Under the pieces are notes generated by a model, which made no database searches, was not told the DNA's origin, and saw nothing but the letters and a program-made list of their open reading frames with translations. DNA of 64,000 nucleotides from Dyadobacter sp. CY261 (GTDB taxonomy: Bacteria > Bacteroidota > Bacteroidia > Cytophagales > Spirosomataceae): assembly GCF_021440085.1 (NCBI RefSeq), contig NZ_JAKCPW010000006.1:310001-374000 (forward strand), read 5' to 3'. Positions within the stretch are counted from its first letter, which is position 1; each line of letters opens with the position of its first letter. The translations under genes were made by a program, and so were the position numbers. Below are positions 33,504 through 42,371 of the stretch, piece by piece.

Positions 33504-36425
33504 ATGCGCTCTGTTTTACGAATTTCTTTATATCTTCTTTTTCTGGCGATATTATGTAATGGCTATCACGCCATGGCAACGCACATACGCGCCGGCGAGA
33601 TCACAGCGCGGCGGATCAGCCCGGTAGGTTCTCCCCGCCACACGTACGAAATCAAGTTGACCGCCTACTTTGATATGCAGAACGGAGAGGGCGCAGCTAA
33701 TGCGCAAAACAGCGTGTTTTTCACAATTGGCCCGGCTATTCCCAATGCAAACGCCAACCCTACCGTATTGGAAGCACCACGCAGCCAGCCAATTCCCAAT
33801 ATCGGGAACAATACTACCCAGAATACCTACATTATTAATTACACGTTTCCCACTTCCGGTCAGTACCGCATCTCGTTCGAAGAGGACAACCGGAACAACA
33901 ACGTATTGAATATCGGCCCTCCACCGACGCAAAACCTGAACTTCTACGTCAGCACGATCCTTGAAATCAATTCCAGTTTCGGGCAGAACCAGACGCCGGT
34001 ATTGCTCAATGCCCCTATCGATGTGGCAGCCGTAGGCCAGCGGTATATCCATAACCCCGGCGCTTTTGATGCAGATGGAGATAGCCTCGCCTACCGGTTG
34101 TTTGTACCACAAAGAAGTGGCGTAAATGGCGCAGGGATCAACTTACAATACAAAGATCCGAACATGGTGACGCCTCCCGGACAAACTGAAGCAGGCGCAC
34201 AACCCGCCACTTTCAGCATGGACAGGATCACAGGCGACCTGATTTGGGATGCCCCGGTTACAAAGGGCTATTACAACGTTGCATTCATTGTTGAAGAATG
34301 GCGGGATGGCGCACTAATAGGCCAGATCGTCCGTGATATGCAGATTATCGTCGATGACGCCCGTAACGACAGGCCACTCATGCAACCCATACCGGATATC
34401 TGCGTCGAGGCCGGAACACTGATCAACCAGCCTGTTACAGCGACTGATAAAAATGGGGACAAGCTTACGCTGACATCATCCGGCGGGGTTTACGAAGCTT
34501 CATTGATTCCTCCTGCCGTAGCGAAGTTCACTGTCGCGCAGCAAGGTTCCCAAAGCAAAGTAACGGGTCTTTTCTCCTGGCAAACCTCCTGCGCCCATAT
34601 CCGCCTGGAACCTTACGATGTCCTTTTCAAAGTAGAGGATTCGCCAGGCCCCGCAGTTCCTAATCCCTCGTTGTTCCGGAAGCTGGTCGACATGACTACC
34701 CTTAACATCCGCGTCTATGGTCCAAAACCTACCGGTTTGAGGGGCGTCGCTGTCACGGATCCCACCGGGACTGCCTACCGGCTCACCTGGGATGCTTACA
34801 AATGCCAGATCGCAGGGGCTAAAATCGCTATTTACCGTGCCGAGAAATGTACGGACCTATCCGAGGATGTCTGCAGTCCTGGTATTCCAGCCGGTTCGGG
34901 TTATGAAGAGATTGCCCGAGTGGATGTTAACCAGACTACTTTCCTGGATAATAATGCTGGTGAAGGTCTTCGTCCGGGTGTTTCCTACTCCTACCGCATT
35001 GTGGTGATGTTTCCAAGGCCGGGCGCAAGCCCAGGCGACCCTGGTTACCTGATCGGCGGTGGCGAGAGCCTTGCATCGGCCGAGTACTGCCTGAACCTGC
35101 CGATGGTTATGCCGGTGATCACCAATGTAACGGTTGATTCTACCAGCACTACCCGCGGTGTGATCACGGTTAAATGGACGAAGCCTGCCGTTGCCGCCGG
35201 ACTACCTGCCCAGTATCGCCTTTACCGTGCCACCGGCCAGAACGGGACTGCATTTGCAATAATTGCAACCATTAATACCAGTCTTACGCCAGGAGCAGCG
35301 GATACTATTTTCGTAGACAGATCCCTGAACACCGAGGCTAATGCCTACAACTACAAACTGGAATACTACACCACTCAGAACGGGCAGCTCACCAAGTTCG
35401 ACGAAACCGAAACGGCCAGCTCAGTAAGACTTGAACAAGATGCCGCACAGCCCGACCAGATCGGCCTCAAATGGAGTGCGCTCGTGCCATGGAGCAATGA
35501 GAACCGCGTACACAGGGTTTTCCGCGAGGACAAAACAAGGCCGGGCACTTTTAACCAGATTGCTGAAAAAACGGTGCAGGGCGCACAGACATTCAATTAT
35601 GTCGATGATGGGACAGATAAATATGCCGCCGATGGAACCGTCAATATCGATATCGTTAAGGACTCTACCTATTGCTATAAAGTAGAAACAGTCGGTTCGT
35701 ATAACAACAGCCAGATCAAGCCGTCGGTATTGTATAACTTCTCGCAGATACTTTGCGTTTCCTCATCGGACACTACCAAGCCCTGCCCGCCGGTACTGGC
35801 ACTCGACCCGCTGAACTGCGATTCGCTTAGAGCACATCCAGAGGCTTTTTGTACTACTGCTGGGTTCACAAATCATCTTACCTGGGAATATCCTGCCCAG
35901 GTCGATGGCCGTGACTGCGACCCGCTTGTTACCGCTTACAGGGTATATTATGCAAGATATGAAGGCGATGCCCCGACATTGATTGCCACTGTTACCACAC
36001 CGCCATCACCGCTGCAAACCAGCTATGACCATCTAGGGCTTACCTCATTTGCGGGATGCTACTACGTCACGGCTGTCAACCGCTTTGGAAGCGAAAGTGC
36101 CCCAAGTAACACCGTATGCCGCGACAACTGCCCGATGTATGTGCTGCCAAATGTATTCACGCCAAATGGAGACAATAAAAACGACACATTCCAGCCTTAC
36201 GAATGTCCTGCTTTTGTACAATCATTGGAATTCAAGGCATTCAACCGCTGGGGAGCGAAGGTATTCTCCACCAACGATGTCAACATCAACTGGGATGGCA
36301 AAACCAATGGCGGAAAAGAGCTCTCGGCAGGCCAGTATTATTATGAAGTGACCATCTATTTTGAATCTTCCAAAAGGCAAAGCACGCCGGTAACCATGAA
36401 AGGCTGGGTGCAGCTTTTGAGATAG
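33504..36425 (+). CDS. T9SS-exported gliding/CHU_C-type surface protein, copy 2
   Basis: From the ATG at 33504 the 973-residue product starts with signal peptide MRSVLRISLYLLFLAILCNG and mature THIRAGEITARR. Domain order is the same as copy 1: Ig/cadherin-like, fibronectin-III-like, then CHU_C domain ending MKGWVQLLR. The N-terminal third differs clearly from copy 1 (for example ISPVGSPRHTYEIKLTAYFD against LSLTTPTYELKLTGYFDEAT), while the middle and C-terminal parts are nearly identical in DNA. This patchwork suggests duplication followed by gene conversion. Surface adhesion or gliding function is inference. Confidence 0.9.
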   Translation: MRSVLRISLYLLFLAILCNGYHAMATHIRAGEITARRISPVGSPRHTYEIKLTAYFDMQNGEGAANAQNSVFFTIGPAIPNANANPTVLEAPRSQPIPNIGNNTTQNTYIINYTFPTSGQYRISFEEDNRNNNVLNIGPPPTQNLNFYVSTILEINSSFGQNQTPVLLNAPIDVAAVGQRYIHNPGAFDADGDSLAYRLFVPQRSGVNGAGINLQYKDPNMVTPPGQTEAGAQPATFSMDRITGDLIWDAPVTKGYYNVAFIVEEWRDGALIGQIVRDMQIIVDDARNDRPLMQPIPDICVEAGTLINQPVTATDKNGDKLTLTSSGGVYEASLIPPAVAKFTVAQQGSQSKVTGLFSWQTSCAHIRLEPYDVLFKVEDSPGPAVPNPSLFRKLVDMTTLNIRVYGPKPTGLRGVAVTDPTGTAYRLTWDAYKCQIAGAKIAIYRAEKCTDLSEDVCSPGIPAGSGYEEIARVDVNQTTFLDNNAGEGLRPGVSYSYRIVVMFPRPGASPGDPGYLIGGGESLASAEYCLNLPMVMPVITNVTVDSTSTTRGVITVKWTKPAVAAGLPAQYRLYRATGQNGTAFAIIATINTSLTPGAADTIFVDRSLNTEANAYNYKLEYYTTQNGQLTKFDETETASSVRLEQDAAQPDQIGLKWSALVPWSNENRVHRVFREDKTRPGTFNQIAEKTVQGAQTFNYVDDGTDKYAADGTVNIDIVKDSTYCYKVETVGSYNNSQIKPSVLYNFSQILCVSSSDTTKPCPPVLALDPLNCDSLRAHPEAFCTTAGFTNHLTWEYPAQVDGRDCDPLVTAYRVYYARYEGDAPTLIATVTTPPSPLQTSYDHLGLTSFAGCYYVTAVNRFGSESAPSNTVCRDNCPMYVLPNVFTPNGDNKNDTFQPYECPAFVQSLEFKAFNRWGAKVFSTNDVNINWDGKTNGGKELSAGQYYYEVTIYFESSKRQSTPVTMKGWVQLLR

Positions 36426-36441
36426 AAAGCGTTTATATGCG

Positions 36442-36470
36442 AAAAAGGGCAACACAAATTGCCTTTTTTC
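36442..36470 (+). terminator. Terminator after the tandem surface genes
   Basis: Stem GGCAA/TTGCC flanked by A and T runs (AAAAAGGGCAA..TTGCCTTTTTT), 20 bases past the stop. Confidence 0.65.
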
Positions 36471-36495
36471 TTTCACATTCAAGTATTTCCTTTGT

Positions 36496-36523
36496 AGCCC
36501 GGTTTTTGCACCGGGCTTTTTGT
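36496..36523 (+). terminator. Second terminator before fabD
   Basis: Perfect arms AGCCCGGT (36496-36503) and ACCGGGCT (36510-36517) followed by TTTTTG. Tandem with the previous hairpin, isolating fabD from upstream transcription. Confidence 0.75.
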
Positions 36524-36552
36524 TTCATCATGAATAACCTTAAAACATCCAT

Positions 36553-37431
36553 ATGAAAACGGCATATGTTTTCCCTGGTCAGGGCTCACAGTTTAAAGGA
36601 ATGGGTCTGGACCTTTACCAGAGCTCCGATTCCGCCAAGGCATTGTTTGAAAAAGCGAACGAAATCCTGGGTTTTGAAATCACAAAGGTCATGTTTGAAG
36701 GCACAGACGAGGAGCTGAAACAAACCAATGTTACCCAACCTGCAATATTCATCCACTCGGTAATCCTCGCAAAAATAACTCCTGATTTTACCCCCAATAT
36801 GGTTGCAGGCCACTCGCTCGGCGAATTCTCCGCATTGGTAGCAGCAGGCGCTCTTTCATTTGAAGATGGGCTATCACTTGTTGCAAAGCGTGCGGACGCA
36901 ATGCAGAAAGCATGTGAAATCCGTCCATCGACGATGGCTGCCATTCTGGGCCTTGCCGACAATGTGATTGAAGAGATCTGCTCCAGCATCAACGATGAGA
37001 TCGTCGTTCCGGCCAATTACAACTGCCCGGGACAAGTAGTGATTTCCGGAACCATCGAGGGTGTTGAGCGCGCCTGCGAATTACTGAAAGCTGCCGGTGC
37101 AAAACGTGCATTAATATTGCCTGTGGGCGGTGCATTCCACTCGCCGCTGATGGAGCCGGCACGTGAAGAACTCGCAGCGGCAATACATGCAGCACAGTTC
37201 GAGCAACCCATCTGCCCGATATACCAGAATGTAAATGCCAAACCGGCAACAGAAGTAAGTGTTATCAAGGAAAATCTGATCTCGCAACTTACCGCCCCGG
37301 TAAAATGGACGCAGTCCGTGGAGCAAATGGTGGCCGATGGCGCGGGAATCTTTACTGAATCAGGTCCGGGCAAAGTTTTGCAAGGCCTTGTAAGAAAGAT
37401 CGCTAGCAGTGTTGAGGTAAAAAGTATTTAA
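36553..37431 (+). CDS. fabD: Malonyl-CoA:ACP transacylase
   Basis: This 292-residue enzyme loads malonate on acyl carrier protein for fatty-acid synthesis. The N-terminal YVFPGQGSQFKGMG and the active-site serine in GHSLGEFSAL (about residue 87) are diagnostic, and the catalytic histidine lies in GGAFHSPLMEPA. Length is standard. It is isolated between terminators and the tRNA-Gln gene, not clustered with other fab genes. Confidence 0.96.
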   Translation: MKTAYVFPGQGSQFKGMGLDLYQSSDSAKALFEKANEILGFEITKVMFEGTDEELKQTNVTQPAIFIHSVILAKITPDFTPNMVAGHSLGEFSALVAAGALSFEDGLSLVAKRADAMQKACEIRPSTMAAILGLADNVIEEICSSINDEIVVPANYNCPGQVVISGTIEGVERACELLKAAGAKRALILPVGGAFHSPLMEPAREELAAAIHAAQFEQPICPIYQNVNAKPATEVSVIKENLISQLTAPVKWTQSVEQMVADGAGIFTESGPGKVLQGLVRKIASSVEVKSI

Positions 37432-37448
37432 TTTTTTTCTCAAAACAC

Positions 37449-37479
37449 TTGACAAGATAAGGGAGTCCCATTACTTTTG
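37449..37479 (+). promoter_or_regulatory. Promoter of tRNA-Gln
   Basis: TTG (37449-37451), 20 bases, TACTTTTG (37472-37479), 18 bases before the tRNA. Full match to TTG-N18-22-TAnnTTTG. Confidence 0.65.
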
Positions 37480-37497
37480 CACCACTGTTTACGGTTT

Positions 37498-37568
37498 TGG
37501 CCGATGGTGTAATGGTAACACAGGACATTTTGGTTGTCTTATTCAGGGTTCGAGTCCTTGTCGGCCAA
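37498..37568 (+). tRNA. tRNA-Gln (anticodon TTG)
   Basis: A 71-base cloverleaf: acceptor arms TGGCCGA (37498-37504) and TCGGCCA (37561-37567) pair fully. The D-loop has GTAATGGTAAC. The anticodon stem GGACA/TGTCT encloses the loop TTTTGGT, giving anticodon TTG. The T-arm is CAGGGTTCGAGTCCTTG. CCA is not encoded. Followed by a terminator. Confidence 0.95.
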
Positions 37569-37576
37569 CAGTAATC

Positions 37577-37607
37577 AAAGAGCTCATTGAAAAATGAGCT
37601 CTTTTTA
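37577..37607 (+). terminator. Terminator of tRNA-Gln
   Basis: Arms AAAGAGCTCATT (37577-37588) and AATGAGCTCTTT (37593-37604), 12 bp perfect, then T-rich. Confidence 0.9.
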
Positions 37608-37657
37608 TTTTCATCCTGATCCGCTCCAGACCTTTAATAAACCATCCGATTTTCGGA

Positions 37658-37788
37658 GGTTACATAACCATTTAATAGCATTTCCATCCTTCTGCGACTT
37701 TGAGGTGACATTAAGGAAACCAATTTAAAAATTTGGTTACTTAATGTAACTTTTCTGCTATAAAATTTGGATATGAAATGTTACATTT
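37658..37788. promoter_or_regulatory. Cluster of palindromes upstream of tetR (putative operators)
   Basis: Three related inverted repeats sit before the regulator: GGTTACATAACC (37658-37669), GTTACTTAATGTAAC (37736-37750) and AAATGTTACATTT (37776-37788). All contain a GTTAC/GTAAC-type half-site. This is the usual arrangement for autoregulation by a TetR protein; binding is inference. Confidence 0.5.
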
Positions 37789-37816
37789 ACTATGTTCTAA
37801 CCTAAACAGCACCCAT

Positions 37817-38422
37817 ATGAAAGTAGACAAAGTTAAAAAGCGTGATCGCGAGCGCACGAAGAGTAAAATACTCAAAGCGGTCGGCGAAGTAATTGAACAA
37901 CATGGTACCGAAAAGGTTGGGGTCAATCTCATCGCCCGAACCGCCGGAGTTAACAAAGTTCTGATTTACAGGTACTTTGAAAGCGTAGATGGCCTGATGG
38001 AGCAATACGTCAGGTCGGGAGAGTACACGTCAACCCTCAGCACCGATTACATTGACAGCATCCCCGAGCTAACGCCCGATGAACGGAGCAAGGCTCTCAC
38101 GTCCCTTATGCACACTTTTACGAACGATCTGCGTCAGCGTAAAGCGACGCGCGACCTGCTCCGCTGGGAGATCGGAACCGGAAAGTCGATGTTATCAGAT
38201 GCCCGCAACCAGATTGCTACGCGGATTCTGAGCAAGATAGGCGACCTGCCCTATTACAATGACACCAGCGCACTAATCGCATTCATCTCAGCAGGCATTT
38301 ACTTTTTGACCATTTCCTCCGACTATCGTGAAAAAATGCTGGACGTGGACCTTCAATCAGATGAAGGCTGGAAGCGCATCGAACATGTTATTGACAATAT
38401 CATACTAAGTGTTCGGCGTTGA
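37817..38422 (+). CDS. TetR/AcrR-family transcriptional regulator
   Basis: From the ATG at 37817 the product has 201 residues. The N-terminal helix-turn-helix reads KILKAVGEVIEQHGTEKVGV then NLIARTAGVNKVLIYRYFES, a typical TetR DNA-binding domain. The ligand domain is all-helical and unassigned. The frame continues up to 37778, but that part is not family-like. It is flanked upstream by GTTAC-type palindromes and downstream by a strong terminator, so it probably controls itself and perhaps remote targets. Confidence 0.9.
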   Translation: MKVDKVKKRDRERTKSKILKAVGEVIEQHGTEKVGVNLIARTAGVNKVLIYRYFESVDGLMEQYVRSGEYTSTLSTDYIDSIPELTPDERSKALTSLMHTFTNDLRQRKATRDLLRWEIGTGKSMLSDARNQIATRILSKIGDLPYYNDTSALIAFISAGIYFLTISSDYREKMLDVDLQSDEGWKRIEHVIDNIILSVRR

Positions 38423-38426
38423 CAAT

Positions 38427-38477
38427 AAAAAAAGGAAATGCCCTTCCCATCAAACGGGAAGGGCATTTCCTTTTTTT
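38427..38477 (+). terminator. Terminator of the tetR gene
   Basis: Nearly perfect 22-bp stem (AAAAAAAGGAAATGCCCTTCCC with its complement), loop ATCAAAC, then a T run. Very strong. Confidence 0.92.
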
Positions 38478-38491
38478 GGCCATTAGTAACC

Positions 38492-38499
38492 TATATTTG
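38492..38499 (+). promoter_or_regulatory. Possible -7 element of the flippase gene
   Basis: TATATTTG matches TAnnTTTG, 20 bases before the ATG at 38520. The nearest TTG (38476-38478) is too close, so the call is tentative. Confidence 0.35.
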
Positions 38500-38519
38500 C
38501 AGTTGAAAATCCTGCATGA

Positions 38520-40022
38520 ATGAGTGTACTGAAAAAACTGGCCAGTGAAACCGCTACTTACGGCATCAGCACCATGCTGGGCCGCTTTTTGAACTACCTG
38601 CTGGTCGCATTACATACCAAGCTCTTCGAACCTCAACAGATCGCCGCGCAAGGGCAGCTTTTTGCCTACGCAGGGCTCGGCCTCGTCCTTTACACATTCG
38701 GTATGGAAACCGCGTTCTTCCGCTTTGCGCGCGAGGAGAAGGACCGCAAGCAGTACTACAACGTCATATTGAGTGCCGTGATCCTGGTCAGCCTGACCTG
38801 TTCGACGCTCATGTATGTTTTTGCCCAACCCATTGCCGACTTTATCAAATACCCCGAGGCAACTTCGATCATAAAAATGTTCGCCATTATCATGGCCACC
38901 GACGGTATTGTTTCGATTCCATTTGCGAAACTGCGGCTCGAAGGGCAAGGCAAAAAATTTGTCATTATCCGGGTTAGCAATATCCTCATCAACATCTCTC
39001 TAAACCTCTTCTTTCTGCTTGTTTGCCGGGACATTACGGCTGGGAAATACCTGGCTTCGCTGAAACCGGCCATAGACCTTTTCTACAACCCGCTTCATGC
39101 ACCAGATTACATTGTGCTTGCCAACCTCATCGCCAACCTGGCATTCTTCTGGATGCTGCGAAAAGAGTTTGCCGAATTCCGGTTTGTTTTTGATCGCAGC
39201 CTGTTCAAACCGGTATGGGTTTATGCATTCCCTGTGATGGTGATGAATATAGGCGGCGTACTCAATATGCTTTTCGACCGCGCATTTATCCAGTTTCTGC
39301 TGCCCGAAGGCTTCTATCCCGGCCGCAGCAACGAAACAGCCATCGGGATTTACGTGCAATGCTACAAGCTCTCCATTTTTATGAACCTGGCCATTCAAGC
39401 GTTCAAATATGCGGCTGAGCCGTTTTTCTTTTCAAAAGGGGAAGACAAGAACGCGCCGCCGGTTTTCGCGAAGGTGACGAAGTATTTTATCATCATTTGT
39501 GTGCTCATGTGGGTAGGCATATGCCTGAACCTCGACCTGTTCGCCGAGTTATTCCTCAAAAAGAAGATTTATCACGAGGGTTTGGCCGTTGTGCCCTGGC
39601 TGCTGGCGGGTTATTTGTTCCTTGGGGTGTATTACAATCTCGCAACCTGGTTCAAGCTGACTGATAAAACGCAATACGGCACCTGGCTTACGCTCACTGG
39701 TGCGGGGATCACTATTGCGACCAGCTTCTCGCTCGTGCCGCAGATCGGCTATATGGGCTTTGCGATCGCATTTGCATTGTCGGGTTTCATTATGCTGTCG
39801 CTCTGCTATTATTTTGGGCAAAAATATTATCCGGTGCCTTATGATATCGCTTCCGCATTGGGCTACATCGGCGGCGGTGCGTTACTGATTTATGCGTCGT
39901 CGCTGGTTAAAATACCAGATCTCTGGATTTCCGTACCGGTGCATATGGGCATATTCGCCATCTGCCTGGTCGTAGTTTTTCTATTGGAAAGAAAAAGCAT
40001 TCCTGCGTTCCGGAGGCGATAA
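38520..40022 (+). CDS. Oligosaccharide flippase / polysaccharide biosynthesis (Wzx-type) membrane protein
   Basis: This 500-residue MOP-superfamily protein has about 12-14 transmembrane segments. The N-terminal ETATYGISTMLGRFLNYLLV and later GFYPGRSNETAIGIYVQCYK match the polysaccharide-export group. It likely flips a lipid-linked saccharide across the inner membrane for surface glycan or LPS assembly. It stands alone on its strand and converges on the MlaF-type gene after seven bases. Substrate unknown; a MurJ-like lipid II role is less likely. Confidence 0.82.
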   Translation: MSVLKKLASETATYGISTMLGRFLNYLLVALHTKLFEPQQIAAQGQLFAYAGLGLVLYTFGMETAFFRFAREEKDRKQYYNVILSAVILVSLTCSTLMYVFAQPIADFIKYPEATSIIKMFAIIMATDGIVSIPFAKLRLEGQGKKFVIIRVSNILINISLNLFFLLVCRDITAGKYLASLKPAIDLFYNPLHAPDYIVLANLIANLAFFWMLRKEFAEFRFVFDRSLFKPVWVYAFPVMVMNIGGVLNMLFDRAFIQFLLPEGFYPGRSNETAIGIYVQCYKLSIFMNLAIQAFKYAAEPFFFSKGEDKNAPPVFAKVTKYFIIICVLMWVGICLNLDLFAELFLKKKIYHEGLAVVPWLLAGYLFLGVYYNLATWFKLTDKTQYGTWLTLTGAGITIATSFSLVPQIGYMGFAIAFALSGFIMLSLCYYFGQKYYPVPYDIASALGYIGGGALLIYASSLVKIPDLWISVPVHMGIFAICLVVVFLLERKSIPAFRRR

Positions 40023-40028
40023 TGCAGA

Positions 40029-40775
40029 TTACCCCTGCATTTCGCGCAGAAGTTTGTTAGAGAAAAGGAATTCTTTGAGCTCAGGCACCGTCGTTTTGGT
40101 AATCTCGGAATTTACCCCCTCCCATAGCTTATCGCCCTGATAAAGGAACATGATATTCTGTCCGATTTCCATCACCGAGTTCATATCGTGCGTAATGATG
40201 ATGGTCGTGATCTGGTATTCGTCCGTAATTTCCTTGATTAGCTCGTCGATCTTCACGGACGTCAGCGGATCGAGGCCGGAGTTGGGTTCATCGCAAAACA
40301 GATAGGCCGGGTTCATCACAATGGCACGTGCAATACCGACGCGCTTTTTCATCCCACCGCTGATCTCCGATGGCATCCGCTTCGCCGCCTGTTCCAACCC
40401 TACCCTTTGTAAACAGAATGCCACCCGCTCCTGTTTTTCCTCCGTAGACTGCGAGGTAAGCATATCCAACGGGAAGCGCACATTCTCTTCCACCGTTTTG
40501 GAATCAAACAATGCACCGCCCTGGAAGAGTACGCCCATTTCGCGGCGTATCGACTGCTGCGTTTCCTTGTCGCAATTGTAAAAATCGCGGCCATTATAAA
40601 GCACATTCCCCTGGTCGGGCTTAACGAGGCCGATCATGCATTTCAGCAACACGCTTTTACCGGTGCCGCTTCCACCGATGATCAGGTTTGTTTCGCCTTT
40701 TTGAAACTGGGCCGATATTTCTTTTAAAACTGCTTTACCGTTGAATGCCTTACTAATATTGTTGATTTCGATCAT
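40029..40775 (-). CDS. mlaF: MlaF-like ABC transporter ATPase
   Basis: Start placed at the ATG at 40775 (MIEINNISKAFN), giving 248 residues; the longer frame from 40847 overlaps mlaE. Walker A is GGSGTGKSVLL, the signature SGGMKKRVGIARAI and Walker B YLFCDEPNSGLDP. The latter two are close to the MlaF/TtgA2 type of retrograde phospholipid or toluene-tolerance transporters. It starts 20 bases after the mlaE stop and the two form an operon. It powers lipid movement between membranes in known systems. Confidence 0.88.
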   Translation of the reverse strand: MIEINNISKAFNGKAVLKEISAQFQKGETNLIIGGSGTGKSVLLKCMIGLVKPDQGNVLYNGRDFYNCDKETQQSIRREMGVLFQGGALFDSKTVEENVRFPLDMLTSQSTEEKQERVAFCLQRVGLEQAAKRMPSEISGGMKKRVGIARAIVMNPAYLFCDEPNSGLDPLTSVKIDELIKEITDEYQITTIIITHDMNSVMEIGQNIMFLYQGDKLWEGVNSEITKTTVPELKEFLFSNKLLREMQG

Positions 40776-40795
40776 TGTGTGGTCCGGTTGAACGC

Positions 40796-41524
40796 TTACA
40801 AAAGCAGCTGTGCGAGCAGGTAATCTGCGACGAGAATGGAAATACAACTGTTGGTCACGGCTTGTGTGCTGGCTTTACCTACCTCCAACGCACCACCCGA
40901 GGTAAAAAATCCCTTGAAAGAGGAAATCGAGGCAATCAGGAAGCCGAAAACGAAAGGTTTAACACACATGAAAAATATGTTGTAGGGCACGAACGAGTCA
41001 CGGATACCATAGAGATAATCGCGCTCGGTGATGACGCCGGTTAATGTGCCAGCCAGATAACCCCCGAGAATGCCCAGAAATGCCGAAAAAATAACGAGCA
41101 TCGGGAATGTCAGCATCGCCGCGACCACTTTCGGTAAAACCAGATAAGACGAAGAATTGATCCCCATCACTTCCAACGCATCGATCTGTTCGGTAATGCG
41201 CATCGTGCCCAGCTCGCTGGCAATATTGGAACCCACTTTTCCGGCCAGAACGATACAGGTGATGGTAGGTGCAAGTTCGAGGATCTCCATATCACGCACA
41301 ATGAGCGCCACGGTGGAGATCGGGATGATAGGGCTAACGAGGTTATAGGCCGTCTGAATACAAGACACGGCTCCGATAAACGTGGAAACGATCGCGACGA
41401 TGAATATCGAACTCACACCGATGCCGACACATTCCTCCATCAATCTGCGCCAGTAAACCGATAATTTCTCGCCCTTCCCGAACAGCGTCCCTAAAAAAAT
41501 GAAGTATTTACCGATTACAGACAT
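40796..41524 (-). CDS. mlaE: MlaE-like ABC transporter permease
   Basis: This 242-residue protein has about five hydrophobic segments. The conserved MlaE core appears as VLAGKVGSNIASELGTMRIT and EQIDALEVMGINSSSYLVLP. It forms the inner-membrane part of a phospholipid transporter with MlaF. An MlaD-type (MCE) substrate-binding gene is not adjacent; the gene after mlaF on this strand is absent (the neighbour is the plus-strand flippase), so MlaD must be encoded elsewhere. Confidence 0.9.
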   Translation of the reverse strand: MSVIGKYFIFLGTLFGKGEKLSVYWRRLMEECVGIGVSSIFIVAIVSTFIGAVSCIQTAYNLVSPIIPISTVALIVRDMEILELAPTITCIVLAGKVGSNIASELGTMRITEQIDALEVMGINSSSYLVLPKVVAAMLTFPMLVIFSAFLGILGGYLAGTLTGVITERDYLYGIRDSFVPYNIFFMCVKPFVFGFLIASISSFKGFFTSGGALEVGKASTQAVTNSCISILVADYLLAQLLL

Positions 41525-41586
41525 GATATCTTAATTGTATTCAATATTTTCGGGAAAATTAGGCAAAAAAAGAAGCAATCAGAAAA

Positions 41587-42297
41587 ATGAATCCATTAGC
41601 GGTTGTAACCGGTGGAACAAAAGGGATAGGAAGGGCAGCGATAGAAAAATTTTTAGCACAAGGCTTCGACGTAATTACCTGCGCAAGAAACGAGAGCGAC
41701 CTGCTCGAACTGCAACAAGCATTCAACGAAAGTTTCCCCCAATCGAAACTAACTTATTTAACGGCCGACCTCTCGGTAAGGGCCGATGTAGATGCATTTA
41801 TTGCATTTATCCATCATCATGATCAGCACCCGGAGGTACTTATCAACAACACCGGCGTATTTATCCCCGGGCAGATCCACAACGAAACGGAGGGCACATT
41901 GGAAAAGACGATGGAAACCAACCTTTATAGTGCCTATCACCTGACGCGCGGACTGCTGCCAGGGATGATGGAGCACAAAAAGGGCCATATTTTTACCATT
42001 TGCTCCACGGCCAGCATTATCGCGTATCCGAACGGCGGATCGTACTGTATTTCAAAATTCGCATTGTATGGCATGACAAAAGTCCTGCGCGAGGAAATGA
42101 AACCCTACAGTGTGCGTGTAACGGCCATTCTGCCCGGCGCGACGTATACCGACAGCTGGAAAGGTACGGACTTGCCCGAAGATCGGTTTATGGACGCAAA
42201 GGATGTCGCCGACTCCATCTGGTCGGTTTATGCATTGTCGTCCAGGGCGGTTGTGGAAGAAATTTTGATCCGTCCCCAGTTGGGAGATTTGGATTAA
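41587..42297 (+). CDS. Short-chain dehydrogenase/reductase
   Basis: This 236-residue SDR has the NAD(P)-binding motif VTGGTKGIGRAAIEKF (residues 7-22), NNTG in VLINNTGVF, the catalytic serine in CSTAS, and Tyr/Lys in SYCISKFALYG. The classical SDR length and motifs are intact, so it should be an active oxidoreductase; substrate unknown. The ROK kinase follows after 74 bases. Confidence 0.9.
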   Translation: MNPLAVVTGGTKGIGRAAIEKFLAQGFDVITCARNESDLLELQQAFNESFPQSKLTYLTADLSVRADVDAFIAFIHHHDQHPEVLINNTGVFIPGQIHNETEGTLEKTMETNLYSAYHLTRGLLPGMMEHKKGHIFTICSTASIIAYPNGGSYCISKFALYGMTKVLREEMKPYSVRVTAILPGATYTDSWKGTDLPEDRFMDAKDVADSIWSVYALSSRAVVEEILIRPQLGDLD

Positions 42298-42371
42298 TGC
42301 ATGAACAGTAAAGCAATTTTACTAAATTGCCGCATTTTTAAAATTATTTATTAAACCCATATTTTCATTTC

